Positions 31,410 through 44,215 of a DNA stretch of 64,000 nucleotides are shown piece after piece. The stretch comes from Mauremys mutica (taxonomy: Eukaryota; Chordata; Testudines; Geoemydidae): NCBI RefSeq assembly GCF_020497125.1, contig NC_059075.1:108601222-108665221 (forward strand). The letters run 5' to 3'. Under the pieces are notes generated by a model. That model searched no databases and had not been told where the DNA came from. It saw only the letters and a program-made list of their open reading frames with translations. Each line of letters begins with the position of its first letter. The first letter of the stretch is position 1. Both the position numbers and the translations under genes were made by a program.

Positions 31410-34400
31410 AGTCTAGTTGTCCTGTTTCTCTATTGTCTCTACAAGGGAGGGTCTCCCTGTCCCACCACTGTACCAAGCTCAAAAAACTCAACTGCTGACC
31501 TAATGAGCATAATGACCTCTGTAGGATTGTCCAGCCATTTTCTAGAAGAATACTGAAGCCAGAGGCTGCTGTACAGCAGGACAACTGCAAAGTCTTGGAT
31601 AGCCAAGAACATTTTCAATCTCTGAACCAAGTATGTGTCAGCCCAGAAGGTGAGGACTATATCCACCAGCATGAAGATGCCCTCTGTGGACCTTCTGATG
31701 AAAAGTACAGGTGTAAAAAGGTTGCATTATTTTATGTTACAGTATGAGGTAGAATGACTTTAAAATTCCTTTTAAGAGCTCAACTGTTAAAAAAAATGCA
31801 GCCATGTTCCTTGATCCCACATCAAAGCTGCAGATGTCAGCCACAGCTGTGTCTGATCTGGTAGCCACACTGGGGATTACAAGTAGTGCTGAAGAAGCCA
31901 GTCTGCTAATGGATCAGTTTTCAATGTACCGGCTGAGACAAAGGTTCAACGTCAAAACACTTAACCCACTAATTTCTATTCAAATGAACAAAACTCATGA
32001 GGCACCACAACCAAAGGAAGTGTTGGAGTTGGCGGGGCGGGGCGGGGCGGGGGGGGGGGGGGGGAGAAAGAAACCACAAAATGCAACAACAGTGAGCATT
32101 AGAGCAAATGAACTGTTTCTTTTATTGGAAATAGTGGCTTTCTGTGGAAAGCATGCTTCTAGTACACAGAATCAGCATTTAGTCTCATCATAATATGTTC
32201 CAGGCTACTTGCATGCTTATTCCTACATATACTGGTAAATAAAACAGTGTTCAGTAACAACATGTAGGTCCCTTATTGTGTTTCTCATTTCAAGGTGTGT
32301 TGTTCCTCATTTTGAGGGTCACTGTTCCTCATTTCAGAGTCCAGGGGTTGAGACAGCGGGTGAGTCTGCTTCACTCCTCATGCCAGTAATGGTCCCCTGC
32401 CCGGAAACTGTACTTTGCCAGGCTAATCCACACAGGGCTCCATGTAATCTGTGTGGATTATACACATACGTCTCTGCTGCTTGTCCCAGCTGGAACTAGG
32501 GACACGTGAGAATGAAAAATACTCAGAGGAGAATTAGCCAAATGGCCTTCAACCTGCAGAAAGGGTTAGTTCAGGTTTGGTTGAAATTCTGGGAAGAAAG
32601 TAAAGCATTTTTTATTGCATTTAAATTGACTTGTACTTCCCTAGCCCTTGTGTGAGCTGAGAGTAAGCTGTTCCAGGGGAACAGGAAGGTGAAGGCAGCA
32701 GGGAAATACACTGGGTGCAAGGGTCCATGTCAGGAATAGGGGTATATGAGACTGGAAAGTTCGTCAGGGATATATGTCCAGAATGGGGAAACGCACCGGA
32801 TAATTGGGGAACTCACCCGGAATGGAGAGAGACACGCTGGGAAGCAGGGTATACATTAGGAATGGGGGAATGTGTCAGGAGTATGAGGTACATGCTGGAA
32901 GTTGTGGAACATGGCTGAATACAAATGTCTATCCATCCATTTCACACAGTAGACTGGCAACATCGACCCAAAAATCAGCTGTGCCACTTGTCACAGTGCA
33001 ATCTGACAAGGCCTTCTGAAGGAGCATGACAGTGGGTTTAGATCTTACTTAGCCTTCAGATGGTTGCCCTCACATCACGAGTGGGGAAGACAAGATAAAC
33101 AGTCATTACCATTTATAGTCCTGTAACATTGTTTATTCATTATGATCACAGAGTAGCTTTTTGTCCACTCATAGACTGAACATGCCAATAACATGATGAT
33201 GTTATTAACTGTGCACACAACCCCATCATTTTACCTACTGCTTCCCAAGAGATACAGTGAGGCAAACAAAGCCTGCCCCAAGGAGTGGATGAATCAGAAA
33301 GCACAATACGGAACAAAGCAAAACAAACACAGGCTGTTGTCAGTTGGTGGGTCTTGGGATGCATTCTTTGGAAGTAAAGCTGGGAGCCAGCAAAGCCTAC
33401 ACTGGGTGGGAGCTGTTTTGAGCTTATGGCGGTGGCATGGAATAAAGATACAGAGAGCCATGAGGATGTGAAGGCAGAACGGAGGGCAGAGGAGTGAGTA
33501 TAGTCGGAGTTGAGGGGACTTTAGCAGGGCAGAACTGTGGAGAGCTTTGAAGCACGGAGGAGAACCTGGAACTTTGGCCAGCAAAGCACCTAAGCACATG
33601 GGTAGTCCTGGTGAAGTCATTGAGATTACTTATGTACTTAAAGTTAAGCATGTGCTTAAGTGTTTTGCTAGACAGAGGCCTTGATGCAGAAGAGCAGGGG
33701 AAATCAGTGCAGGGATTGGAGTAGTAAGGAGATATGGCCTGAGTAGGGGGAAAGAAGATTACGTAGCTATGTGCTTATGTGCACCCACATCACCATAGTA
33801 TCTGAGCTCTCTGGCAGCTTTGTTTTGGGCGGAAATAGGAGAGCTATCCAGGGGACAATATGTCCTACAGGCAGTTTCTGTATCTCTGGCAGCTCTTGGG
33901 GCAAGGAGGGCAGAGTGGCCAAGTTTCAGGGAGCTCCAAGGCTAGGAGGATATGAGTGGATTTAATTAGAGTTAATTTGGGGTGTAATTAGAGTGTTGAG
34001 TGCCATAGGCTGACAAGAAACGAGTTGGTGATGGGAAGTAGAGATAGGCAGGGCATTAAATAGGCTCAGAGTGGTGTCATGGAGGAGGTGTGAGAGAAAC
34101 TCTTTTACCCCACAGACAGAGAAGGGGAAAGGAGATAGAATGGAGTTATCTGGCGCTTACATTTGTAATATTTGGGGCTTTACCCCAAAGGGACTTGAAG
34201 ACGCTCTGGATGCTGACATCCGTTTAAGGGGACTGTATGGGTCAGCTTGCTGGATACATTTTACATCCACAAGGCACTGGCACAGTTAATAGCAGAGGAT
34301 GCCGAATCTCTAGAAAAGCTTTTTTCATTGAGGATAGATCCCCTGCTCCCATCTACCCACACTAAAGCAAGGCCAGCCATTGCCAAAAGCAGGTCTTGTC

Positions 34401-36029
34401 GCCAATGGTAGCCCAATGCCACTCATCTGACACTGAAGACCAAACTCCTAATGCTAGTCCAGGCATTGCTCTTTAAGCACATGCTTGGCCAACACACCCA
34501 TTACAATGACCCTTTAAAAGATAGAATTCTACCTATGGAAGCTCCCCAGGTGAAGCATCTGACTGGAGGGATCACATAACTGGAAAAGTAAAATGACCAG
34601 GGAATCAAGTTACTTTCTGTGGGGACTATATAAGAGGGAGCTTGGGAAAGACCAGGGCCAGGGCCAGTCAGAAGGTCTGGGATTAGAGTGCTAGCTCGCT
34701 GGAAACCCAGACCAGAAGCAAGACTAGCCAGAGCTCTGATACAGAGGTGACTGTGAAGCCTTGGGAGAAAAGGCTGGAAACATCTTGGGGAGACCAGGTA
34801 CAAGGCTGAAGGATGAATAGTTATTGTTAATAACACTAATAAGCTAGAACCCAAAAGAGGAGACCTCAGTTGAAATGCCAGTGTGTGCGTATTTGAAAGG
34901 TGCAGGAGGAGGGGAAACAGAGGCACCACAACACCCCTCAAAGGAGCAGGCATATCAGCTGAGTTATACAGCCCACTCCCATGAGGTGCTGAGAGCCTTT
35001 GACTCTCAATGTGAAATTCACTCTTGTTCAGAAGGCTGCTCTGCGCCCTGAGGGCTTAGGTGAGATTAAGTGGTACATAGGCTTGGTGCTGGTCCTCTGC
35101 TCAGGGGAAAGTTCCACCCATGAGACATCAGTGGGAATGAAGGACATTCAGCACCAGGAGCCACTAGCAACATCAGGCCCTCAGTGAGAGAGATACAGAA
35201 GGGATAATTAAGATCCAGCACAAGCATTTGGCAGCTACATTTAGTAACTCCCCAAGGTCATTGCAGTTCCTGCTGAGAGTAACTATTTGCTCAGGCTTAT
35301 CCCCAGGTCTGTATCAGAACTGGATGCAACCAGCCAGTTACCTAGCAGGAACAAAACATCAAAGAGCTAGATTCTGGTCAAACGCCTTCACCTCCAAAAC
35401 ACAGGACAAGGGCCAAACCTTCTTTGAAGCTGTCTGTGTGGATGGCCAACTCCCGCCCTCAGAAAAGCAGGTCATCCCTGCAGGGGAGACAGGAGGGAAA
35501 ATACTGCAGCCACTGCAGAAACCAGTTGTCCTAATGGATTCTGGGGCTGGCCCATGGAAGGCTGGGGAGCCGACAGTGCCTCTGGGACACTAGGGAAAGG
35601 AGAGGGCTTTTAATTAGCTAGATGCCCAGCTAAGGGTCAAATATTGCTCTGAATGACATCCTGTGCACTCTCACTAACTTCAACAGGGTCATATGGGGAG
35701 TCCAATTTGATCCTGGGAGCCCATTCCCAGGTGGAGTATATCTGTGCAGGCCTACTGACTTCAACATAGCTACTGAAGATCTGGCACAACTGTCTATATA
35801 AGTTAGCTCATCTCAAGCAGAATCATCACGTTGCCCCTCCGTGTGATATCAAAGGCACAAGCGAAGCAAATATATCACCCCTGCAACTGCACTTCTATTT
35901 CAAACTTATTTGTCCCCTTAAAGTTTGGGCGACTGGAAGGCTGATGGAAAGGTGAGAGCACAGGTATGAAATGTGCAGGTGCTGGGCCAGCTTCCCACTC
36001 TGAGCGGCCAACATTCTACTGTGTCCATC
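31410..36029. other. Long stretch without a recognised gene or repeat, except a G-run
   Basis: I found no domain in any frame. Positions 34480-34990 contain a TATATAA ('ggggactatataagagg', about 34622-34637) and could be an old LTR, but I could not support it. The frame 33193-33471 (+) and the minus frames around 33294-33620 carry no recognisable motif. Confidence 0.4.
32031..32064 (+). repeat. (GGCGG)n / poly-G tract
   Basis: GGCGGGGCGGGGCGGGGCGG followed by an uninterrupted G-run of about 16. Potential G-quadruplex; also a likely sequencing-error site. Confidence 0.85.
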
Positions 36030-37005
36030 CCCCGCATGCTCAGCTCTGCCCAGCGCACCTCCATCCTAAATCTAGCTGCTTTTCCTTCATCACTTCAGAG
36101 CTCCTGCCTTCCCTCTGTGTCTGCAACACCAACACCCTCATCCATGCCCTTCACCTCTTGCGTCTCAGCTACTGCAACCCTGTCCCCTCTGGCCTTCATG
36201 CCTGCAGCCTTATCCCCTTCCAGATGGTTCCAAACTCCATTGCTAAGATCCTCCCCCTAACCCATCACTCTGACCGCATCACCTCCCTCCCTGAGTCCTT
36301 CCCCCTCCTCCACCATACCAATCACAAGCTTCTTGTTCTCGCAACTTAGCCCCACCCCATCTATCACATCTTGAACTGCTCTCGCCCTCGCTTTGGACAA
36401 TAGCCAACTTTTGCTACTTCTGCCCTTCTTTCCATATCACCTTACACCTATTGGACTTCCTTCTTGATAAGATCCATGCATCCACAAGGCGGGATTTACA
36501 CCTTACGCACCCCTAGGCACAGCATCTTCAGCGCACCGCTGCCTACAGCTGACCGTAGTGTTGCACGCAGTTTTAGAGCGGTTAGGTGCCTCTAGAACGC
36601 CGGTGCTCCTAGGCATGAGCCTACTGTGCCTAATTAGAAATCCAGCCATGTACATCCACCACACTATCCTCCATCAGCTCCCTGCTTGGAACTCACTGCT
36701 ATGTGCTATGGAATGTTATCAGATGAAAATGATCGGACAGGTAGGGAGGGGAGACCATTCCCACTGATGTGCTCACAGCTAGTCTAGGAAAAAACACCCT
36801 TGTTCTGCTGTTAACTCATTCTCCCTTCCCACCCCACCCCCTATGTTTGTCTCTTGCACCTTACACTTTGGCGTAACGCTGTCAGCTCTTTGGGAATGTC
36901 CTTTCCTGCAAATCTGCACCCAGCTTCATGAGGCCCTGATCTCAGCTGGAGCCTCTTAGCACTACAGAGGGATAAATAAAAGTAGCTATAATAATAGTGA
37001 GCAAT
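36030..37005 (+). mobile_element. L2-like LINE relic, C-terminal coding end and 3' tail
   Basis: The frame 35966-36349 holds LSYCNPVPSGLHACSLIPFQ and, further on, LLHHTNHKLLVLAT. These align with the L2-clade 'l.YCN.ll.GLPa..l..LQ ... lHWLPv..ri.fKLLlL' stretch. After the coding end come 'gaactcactgctatgtgctatgg' and the L2-type tail 'ctgtcagctctttgggaatgtcctt ... gccctgatctcagctgg ... gataaataaaagtag'. Strongly diverged. Confidence 0.55.
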
Positions 37006-37538
37006 TAACTTTATCTTGGGTGACACGCCCCTGATGTTTGCTGATGCTGCTAGAACAGGATAAGTTACTATGGCTAGGGACCGGGACTGAACAACATTCC
37101 CACGCTTATTCAGCAAAGTCCTGCTTCTCCTCAGATCATGTCTATGCTACCTTCCAGGAAAAAGGAGGGGAGCCCACAGCATAAGCTCTTCCTCCTGCTT
37201 TGCATGCCTCCCACGGTGGAGAACAGTTCTTGAAGCTTCCATGCATTGCCCCAAAAGGGGTTGAATGCATATTTAAAATATCCTGTGTCATGTCAGGTGT
37301 TTTCAGTGTCCGTAGTGTGGATTTGGTAACCTGTTTGCTTAAATCTGATAGCGCTAACATGTGTGTAGGTGAGCCATTGGCTATGTTCCTTCACCCCTTA
37401 CGCTGCACCTATGGGAGCCAATGGGAATTTTGTCCATAATTTCCATTGGTGCAGTATCAATTCCCAGAGTAAGATCCAGTGTGCAGTGAAATCAGTAGAA
37501 AGACTTTGGATCAGATGCCCTGGATATATCTAGGAGTA
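37006..37538. other. Unassigned sequence
   Basis: Nothing recognisable. Confidence 0.35.
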
Positions 37539-38204
37539 TGATGGGGTGTTCACCCCACACTTGCCCTGAGAGGGTTAAGGCAGACTGAGAAGTGGGCTAA
37601 TTAACCCAACGGGCCACAGCTGAGGGGAATCGGGTGACTAAGTAATCCCCTGATTGAATGAGGAAGCCCAGCTGAGGAGGAATGAGTTGGGCTGGGACTA
37701 TAAAGGCAGGAAATTGGCAGCAGAAGGGGGCTGCTGGGAAAGTCTGCAGTTGCTCCCTGGGAGAAGGGAGGTGTGTTTGGGTTGGAAAACCCAGAGTGGG
37801 GGAAGCCAGGAGGGTAGAACAAGGCTCAGGGAAAGGCAGTGAGGTCTAAATGGGAACAGGCCTGGACTGCTGGCTAGAGGGTCCCTGAGTCAGAACCAGT
37901 AGAGAGCGGGCCTGGGCTCCCCTGCCAGCCACTGAAGGAGTGTCACAACAAGGCAGGGAATGGGGAGACTGCCTAGGACTGCTGAAGGAAGACTTTAGTA
38001 CCCCGGTAGGGGAAAAGGGATGTAGTGACCTGTCTGAAGGTCTGAGTCACAAAGAGGAGCAAGAGAGGTACTGCAGACCCAGAAAGAGAGGCGGAGAATG
38101 AGGATGGCATGCAACTGCGGGAAGGGGTATTGATCTCATGGGCTATTCCCCATAGTGACCAGGAGGAGATGCCATCCTAGTGATCATCTGAGCACCCTGT
38201 CACA
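37539..38204 (+). mobile_element. Putative solo LTR
   Basis: Begins TGATGGGGTGTTCACCCC, ends ACCCTGTCACA, with a TATAAA at 37699-37704 about 160 bases in. Length and TG...CA ends suit an endogenous-retrovirus-type solo LTR. No target duplication matched, so edges are approximate. Confidence 0.5.
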
Positions 38205-39694
38205 AGGAATCAAAGCACTTGGCTATGGCAGCCACTCCCCTACACTCCTGACCTCTTGGCATAGGAGAAAATGTATTGATCCTGCATGAAGCTTTAAGCA
38301 GTAATCACCGGGATTTAAATGGAAATTTAGTCACTAAAGGGACTCTTCTTTTCCTGGCTATTATAGCAGGTGGCCACATAATAATGCGAGGCCATTACTA
38401 CAGAGGGATTCTTGTGAGCACTGAGATTTTTGCTGACCGTCCTAACCACAATGCACAGGTGACCCTTAGTTTCTACTTGCCAAACGTGATGCTTCCTAAG
38501 GCACAGATCACTGTTTTCCCAGAGTTGGCAAGATTCAGCAGCAGACTGGAAGGAGAATTGGTCAGTGTCACAGGGACGTTATACAGGGCTAAAGGGAGAC
38601 TTGGACTTTGTCTCCTGCTTCTGTCCCCTTTCCTTCAACTCCGGCCTGGCTCTCCTTTCCCTGCCCATGATGTGGAAGAACATTTACTACCCATACCCTC
38701 GTTGGCCAAGGACTTCACTCCTTAGGCTGATGAATATGGCCCAGTGGCATTAACGAATGGATCTTTAGCAGGCCACGTGCCATATAGAACTGACGTAAAG
38801 CATTCATTGCAGGGCTCCTACCACCTCCATCAATGGCCAGGCATTACTCCCTGCCGGCTAGGTTGAGACTGAACCTGAAGGCTGTTCTGATTTGTGCCGG
38901 TTGTCACAACGGGTTGACCCAGCAGCTGGTGACTGGATACCCTGTCCACCGCCCTTTTTCCATGGCTATGCCTCCTGCACAGACTGCAGGGACAGGGGGT
39001 CGCATATGAGCTAATACCGTGGCCCTATGCCACCCAAAGTTTCCCCTATACCAAGGGAATCTTCCAACACTGAGGTCTTCCAGCTTTACACAACTGGAGC
39101 AACACAAAGCAGCCCCAATGGACTGGAGGAATGGGGCCTTAATGTCTAGCCAATGGTATGGTTTTGGGCATCACCTGTACAGCAGTGTAAGTGATTTACT
39201 CCTCAGCAGCATTTCTGTTTATACCTGTTTGTATATATGTTTATATAGTCTTGTTGACTTAGTTTCTAGTGGTGGATGGGGTGACACGCTAACAGCAGGG
39301 CTTTTGGTACCAGTCCTGTAAATTATGGTGACCTCATACAGATGGAGGTGAGATGTCCATCTCTCAACTTCAGCTGGTGGTTTGGATGTTGGATTTTCAG
39401 ATACGAAAAACAGCGACTTGTGAGCTGAATAAGCTATAAATGGCCTCTGACATCCATTGAGAGAGAACTGCCCACTTGTCCAAACTGCTGCTAGAACTTC
39501 TGTTTCTGTTGGAGGGTATCATTTGCTGCATGGTGAAGGAGCTCTAGGAAGCTTCATTTGAAAATGTTTGAATTTGCCATATCGTATTCCCCACCCTAAG
39601 TCATCACAGCCCACTAATAGCTGGTCTATGAAAGAGGCTGAAGTTTCAGTTCTGATGGGTCTAGGCAAACCCATTACCTTTAAGAGGCAGCATG
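38205..39694. other. Unassigned sequence
   Basis: The plus-strand frame 38276-38725 (149 codons) is the longest here. It has no recognisable domain, its codons look random, and I do not call it a gene. Confidence 0.35.
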
Positions 39695-39945
39695 GTCCAT
39701 GAGCAGGGCATGAGATGGGGACTCAGGGACCCTGGATTCTATTTCTGGCTCTGCCACCGGCCTGCGGGGTGACTTGGGCAAGTCACTTCCCTTCCCTGTG
39801 CTTCTCTTTCCTGTCCTGCACTTTGTCTCTGTTCTATTTAGACTGTAAGCTCTCCAGATCAAAGACTCACTCTCGCTGTGTCTGAGTACGGGGCCTAGCA
39901 AGATGGGACTTCTAGGCACTACTTTAATGCAAATAACAATAACAC
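39695..39945 (+). mobile_element. MIR-like tRNA-derived SINE
   Basis: 'ggattctatttctggctctgccaccggcctgcggggtgacttgggcaagtcacttccc' plus the tail 'agactgtaagctctccagatcaaag ... gggcctagcaagatgggact ... aatgcaaataa'. Same family as 28855-29085. Confidence 0.75.
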
Positions 39946-40133
39946 AAAGGACAAGATCCTCCACTGATATAAAACAGCTGGTCACTTTATAGCAGCTGGC
40001 TCAAAATGTTCCTCCCCGTCATTGATCCTGAGTGTGACTGGAACAGTTCCTGGGAGTGGGTGTGGTTCTTGAGACCCATCTGGAGAGACCACTACAACTT
40101 TACTCTGACTTCTGAGCTGGGGAACCAGGTTCA
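39946..40133. repeat. Remnant palindromic repeat and unassigned bases
   Basis: 'aaggacaagatcctccactgatataaaacagctggtcac' resembles the 129-223 family. The remainder is unassigned. Confidence 0.35.
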
Positions 40134-40394
40134 GGCTATGTCTATGCTGTGTACGACTGTAGCTGTGCCGCTGTAAGGTCTCCTGCGTAGCCACTCTGTG
40201 GGAGGTGAGGAGAGCTCGCCCGACGGCATAATTAAACCACTTCCAATGAGCGGCAGTAGTTATGTTAGTGGGAGCCCTTCTGCTGTCCACACCAGCGCTT
40301 CTGTTGATGAAACTTTTGTTGTTCGGGGGGGTGTTTTTTCACACTCCTGACTGACAAAAGTTTGGCCCACAAAAGTGCTAGTGTAGACATAGCC
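40134..40394. mobile_element. Harbinger-type MITE
   Basis: Ends GGCTATGTCTATGCTGTG and GGCTATGTCTACACTAGC (reverse complement of right end), with TCA at 40131-40133 and TCC at 40395-40397. The internal 'gaggagagctcgcccg ... ggcataattaaaccacttcc' matches the element at 60472-60755. Confidence 0.75.
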
Positions 40395-40665
40395 TCCAAT
40401 TATCCCTGTCTATTGCCTGTGTACTAGCGCCCACTCTGCCATGGGATTCATGTCCTTTTTTAGCCAATTTCTCCTTTCAGTGTGGGTAGTTTGGTGCTCT
40501 TCTGGTTGGTGTGTGAATGTTCCCGGCATTCCCACACCCAAGTAGCACCAGGGCTTGTTTCATCTTGTCCTCCGCATAATTTACTAATGTGTAGGTGATG
40601 CTTTGCCCTCTGAGTGGTATTTTATTTTTCCCCTTAGATCTACATAAGCGGCTGCAAAATCACAT

Positions 40666-40760
40666 GGGCCAGATCCTCAGTGGGTGTAAATCAGCAGTGA
40701 AGTGCAGGGAGCTGTGAAATCAATGCAGCCGCACTCATTCACACTGGCTGACGCTCTGAC
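40666..40760. repeat. Remnant of the short palindromic repeat family
   Basis: 'gggccagatcctcagtgggtgtaaatcagcagtg ... tgctgacgctctgacc'-like layout, diverged. Confidence 0.4.
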
Positions 40761-40799
40761 CCGGAGGTATTTTGTTTTGCTGGTTTGATAGAACATTCT

Positions 40800-41801
40800 G
40801 GCCCAACTGACCTCTGGCCGAAGCAGGTATCGTTTCACTGTCGACCCTGGAGTTGTGCCCACTTGTTCCAGCAGGGATCTGGCCCCCTGTCTTACCCCCT
40901 GCATGTGGGTATCCTTTCCTAGGCCAGAGCAACTGCACCTGTGTTCCCTCGCCACGGTCCAACAAGGGCACCTGCTCTTAGACTTCCAGCTCCCCAGCCA
41001 TCGGCTCCCTTGGGCGAAGAGCCATGTCTGTCTCCCTCCTGACCGCAGTATTCACAGGCTGCACAGTCCCCTGCCTACACTGTGAACTCCCCAGCAAAAC
41101 AGCTCCAGCAGCCCCAAGTCTCTGCCTTGCTTTCTCTTCAGAGGCTATAAACAGCATAATTGCCCACATGTATAAGTTATCACCCAGCTCTTTCTGAGCA
41201 AGCACATTTATTCTTTAGGTAAAAGCTTTACAGAGAACATATCTTAAAAAACTCTAACCAAACCTACACATATGCTAATAAGCTGCCCAGAGATCACCCC
41301 CTGACCCCACCAAGGGATCTGGCCACTGAACTGTCCTTCAAGCTCCACCATCAGTGTTTGTGTGGTTACAATTTCATAATTCCTTTTCCTGCAAACAAGA
41401 ACACTCATGAATTTGTGAGTCACTCATTTATATTGTTTGGGCCTTTGATCTGGGAATACATAATTTGTAGACAAAGGTCCCGTCCTCGGGGCAAAGCTTC
41501 AAAAGGCTGGGGGTTTGCATAACCTGCACCACTAAGTATTTCCTAGGAATCCCACTTTTCTTTGTTTGTCTAGCACAGTCTAGCACAGTGTTTCAAAGAG
41601 TCCTTTGAAGCTCATGGCACTTCCCAAGGTTTACATTAGTCATATCTCCTAGAGAAGTTGCATACAATCCCACAACAGCACACAAACATTTGTATTTTAA
41701 TACAATCTGCTCCTAAAATACGTAAACTTAATTCATTTAGGATTAACTTAATTCAGTAAGGTTTGTGTAGGATATTGCAGAGAATTGCCATAACAGTCAC
41801 A
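40800..41801 (-). mobile_element. Putative solo LTR, antisense (family shared with 59700-60855)
   Basis: On the minus strand the unit would start TGTGACTGTTATGGCAATTC (41801). Blocks shared with 59700-60855 include 'taggtaaaagctttacagagaacatat', 'gctaataagc', 'gaagttgcatacaatc' and 'acacaaacatttgtattttaatac'. The far edge near 40800 is a guess. Confidence 0.45.
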
Positions 41802-43404
41802 CAGACCTCCCTGATTGCTGCACTGTGTGTTGTCTACGTGACTCCTCCACTGAAGGGATCATTTGTGGTTCCACCCCTTGACAGCCCCTCTGTAATTTAT
41901 TGAGTGAGCTCATGCTCAGTCCCTGGTGTGGGTGTCCTTTGCCCAAGTCTAGCAGTTTGGCCAGCCAGTTCTGAATGCCCAGTGTTCTGTGCCGTAACTC
42001 GGTGCAAGCACCCACCATTTGGTGCTATCACTTTTGTTCTCTCTCTGTCTTTATCCCCCATGCTGACACAGGTGAAGTTGCAAGTAACAGCTCACTGTCC
42101 TAGATATATGTGATAGGTAGGTACACTCCCCTGGACTTGCTTTGCCTAGCAGAATATGTAAAGGACCAAATTATGCTCCTCTGCTTATGGGAATAAGCCC
42201 ATTGGGGTATTCATATGAGTAAGGGGAAGCAACACTTGGTCTGAACTCTGGGTTCAGTAGTTTTCTCAGCCGAGAAATAGATAGTCAAGGCATATTGAGC
42301 CAGATCCACCTCCTGATTCCAGCTGCTTTGCACCATTCCGGTCATACAACACAGCAGGATAGCCAGGCTAACTGGCTCTTTGAGGATCCCCATTGCCCCA
42401 GCATGGGAAGAAGTGGTCATGGCCGGAATGTCACTACACCCTGTGATCCATAGTAGCTCATGTGACAGCAGCATTGAGGCTGCTCCAATTTATGCTGGGA
42501 ACTGGATTGGGGTCTCAGAGCTGTCTTATAGCCTCCTTTATACACACACAGCCACTCTGAGCTGCACTGATATCCCAAGGTCTCTGAGCCCATGATCTTT
42601 TCATCACTCAGTTGGAATCATGTTTAGTAAAACCCCATTAACCTCTAGTGGCACGTCGCAGTAGGAGAGCTCTTTGATTCCCGGTGCTCAGAGCCAACAC
42701 TCAGTTCACAGTCTAGCTACCAATTTTTTTTTTCTCTGTCAGCCCCATTGCACTTGTTTGTACTTCTTGTCACAGGCCCTAGCAAACACCTGTCCCTGGC
42801 CATCCTCTAGGATTGCCGTATGGGGAATCCCAGCCTCTGTGCTCTGGATTCCCAGGGGTGTATTCAACTCCTGGAACCTGAATGAAGTCCAGCCACTGCC
42901 CCAATCTCAGGGTCCCTAGATGCGCACTCAGGAGCAGATCTATCTGGTACCCTCCTTCGAGTATTGGAACCTGCTGTCCAGCCTCCTAGGCCCTCTGGGT
43001 GCAGCAGAGATGATGATCCTTCAGACTCCCCACTCCAAAACACCCCTCTCCCAGAACTCCATCCCCAAAGCTGTGAAACTTCTGCGTTACAATGTAACTC
43101 CTCAGGGCACGTGGTAGTTGTGAAGCAGTCAGCACACTCACACTTTGTTCAGTCTATCAAATTGGTGCTCTTTATATTTAATCAGGTAAAGCACAGGAGA
43201 GCACAGATCATACAAAAAAACCTAGCTGCAATGTCCATCAGTAGCTCACCTGTCCCTTGGCAGACCTTGGAGGGACTCACATGACCAAAAGAAGCAGATG
43301 ACCCCAGCAGGAGTCTATAAAGGAACTCACAAAGGGAAGCTGGGGGAAACACCCATCTTGCATCAGATTAAGATGAGGGAGGCTGCTGCAGAGGCAGAAT
43401 AGGT
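41802..43404. other. Unassigned sequence
   Basis: About 1.6 kb without an identifiable gene or repeat. Confidence 0.35.
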
Positions 43405-43580
43405 AATGGGGGGGCAGGGGTGTGAATAACCCTGAGCAGCATAAAAATTGCACCAACCTAAGCACTGGAGTGGACAGCGCTATGCCAATGGGGAGAGCTT
43501 CTCCCACCAACACAGCTACCGCCTCTTCCAGAGGTGGATTTATTATGCCAGTGGGTGCGCTCTCTAGTGTAGACTAACCC
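43405..43580 (-). mobile_element. Truncated Harbinger-type MITE, antisense
   Basis: 'gtggacagcgctatgccaatggggagagcttctcccaccaacacagctaccgcctc ... gaggtggatttattatgcc' is the reverse complement of the central part of 60472-60755. The end 'ctctagtgtagactaaccc' is the terminal repeat. Confidence 0.6.
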
Positions 43581-43583
43581 TGA

Positions 43584-44157
43584 GGCTCTGTTTATACTAC
43601 AGGCACTAAAGACTTAGGGTACGTCTACACTACCCACCAGATCGGCGGGTAGTGATCAATCTATCGGGGTTTATCGATTTATTGCATCTAGCATAGACAC
43701 GATAAATCGATCCCCGATCGCTCTGCCGTCGACTCCTGTACTCCTCCGCGGCGATAGGCGGAAGCGGAGTCGATAAGGGAGCGGTGGCAGTTGATCCCGT
43801 GCCGTGAGGATGCGAGATAAGTCGACCTAAGATACATCGACTTCAGCTACGCTATTCTCGTAGCTGAAGTTGCGTATCTTAGGTCAATTCCCCCCGCTTG
43901 CCCCACATGTAGACCAGGCCATAGCTACTGCACCATAGCTAAACCTCTGCAACCTCATAATGTGCACACAGACTACAGTGATGGAAGGGTTATTTCCCAT
44001 TACTGTAGTAACCCCAAGCGATGATAGCGGGGTCGACAGACACATTCTTCCATTGACCTAGCTGCATCTATCCCAGTGAGATAACTTGGCATAGCTACAG
44101 CACTCAGTACATAGTACAGTAGTTATGTCAACTTAATTCTTAAGTGTAGGCCAGGCC
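43584..44157. mobile_element. Harbinger-type MITE containing another Harbinger-type MITE
   Basis: Ends GGCTCTGTTTATACTACAGG and GGCCTGGCCTACACTTAAG (reverse complement of right end), with TGA (43581-43583) and TTA (44158-44160). Its left part is split by the element at 43617-43920. Confidence 0.65.
43617..43920. mobile_element. Harbinger-type MITE nested in 43584-44157
   Basis: Ends GGGTACGTCTACACTACCC and GGCCTGGTCTACATGTGG (reverse complement of right end). These are the same end types as the full-length elements at 13355 and 15387. Flanks TTA (43614-43616) and ATA (43921-43923). Contains an internal hairpin 'ttcagctacg ... cgtagctgaa' at about 43844-43870. Related to 57750-58019. Confidence 0.8.
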
Positions 44158-44215
44158 TTACTATGTGTTTGTACAGGGCCTCTAGCTGCTAGTGCAATAT
44201 AAGTAATAATTCCTG
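44158..44215 (+). mobile_element. L2/MIR-type 3' tail fragment
   Basis: 'ttactatgtgtttgtacagggcctctagc ... caatataagtaataa' matches the tail of the SINEs at 28855 and 39695. Confidence 0.5.

Noticed and set aside
34501..34953. A 150-codon minus-strand frame
   Set aside because: Leu/Ser/Pro-rich reading of purine-rich plus-strand sequence with no domain; the TATATAA nearby suggests an old LTR instead, which I could not prove.
38276..38725. A 149-codon plus-strand frame
   Set aside because: No recognisable domain, no splice-site context and no neighbouring exons; such lengths occur by chance in 64 kb.
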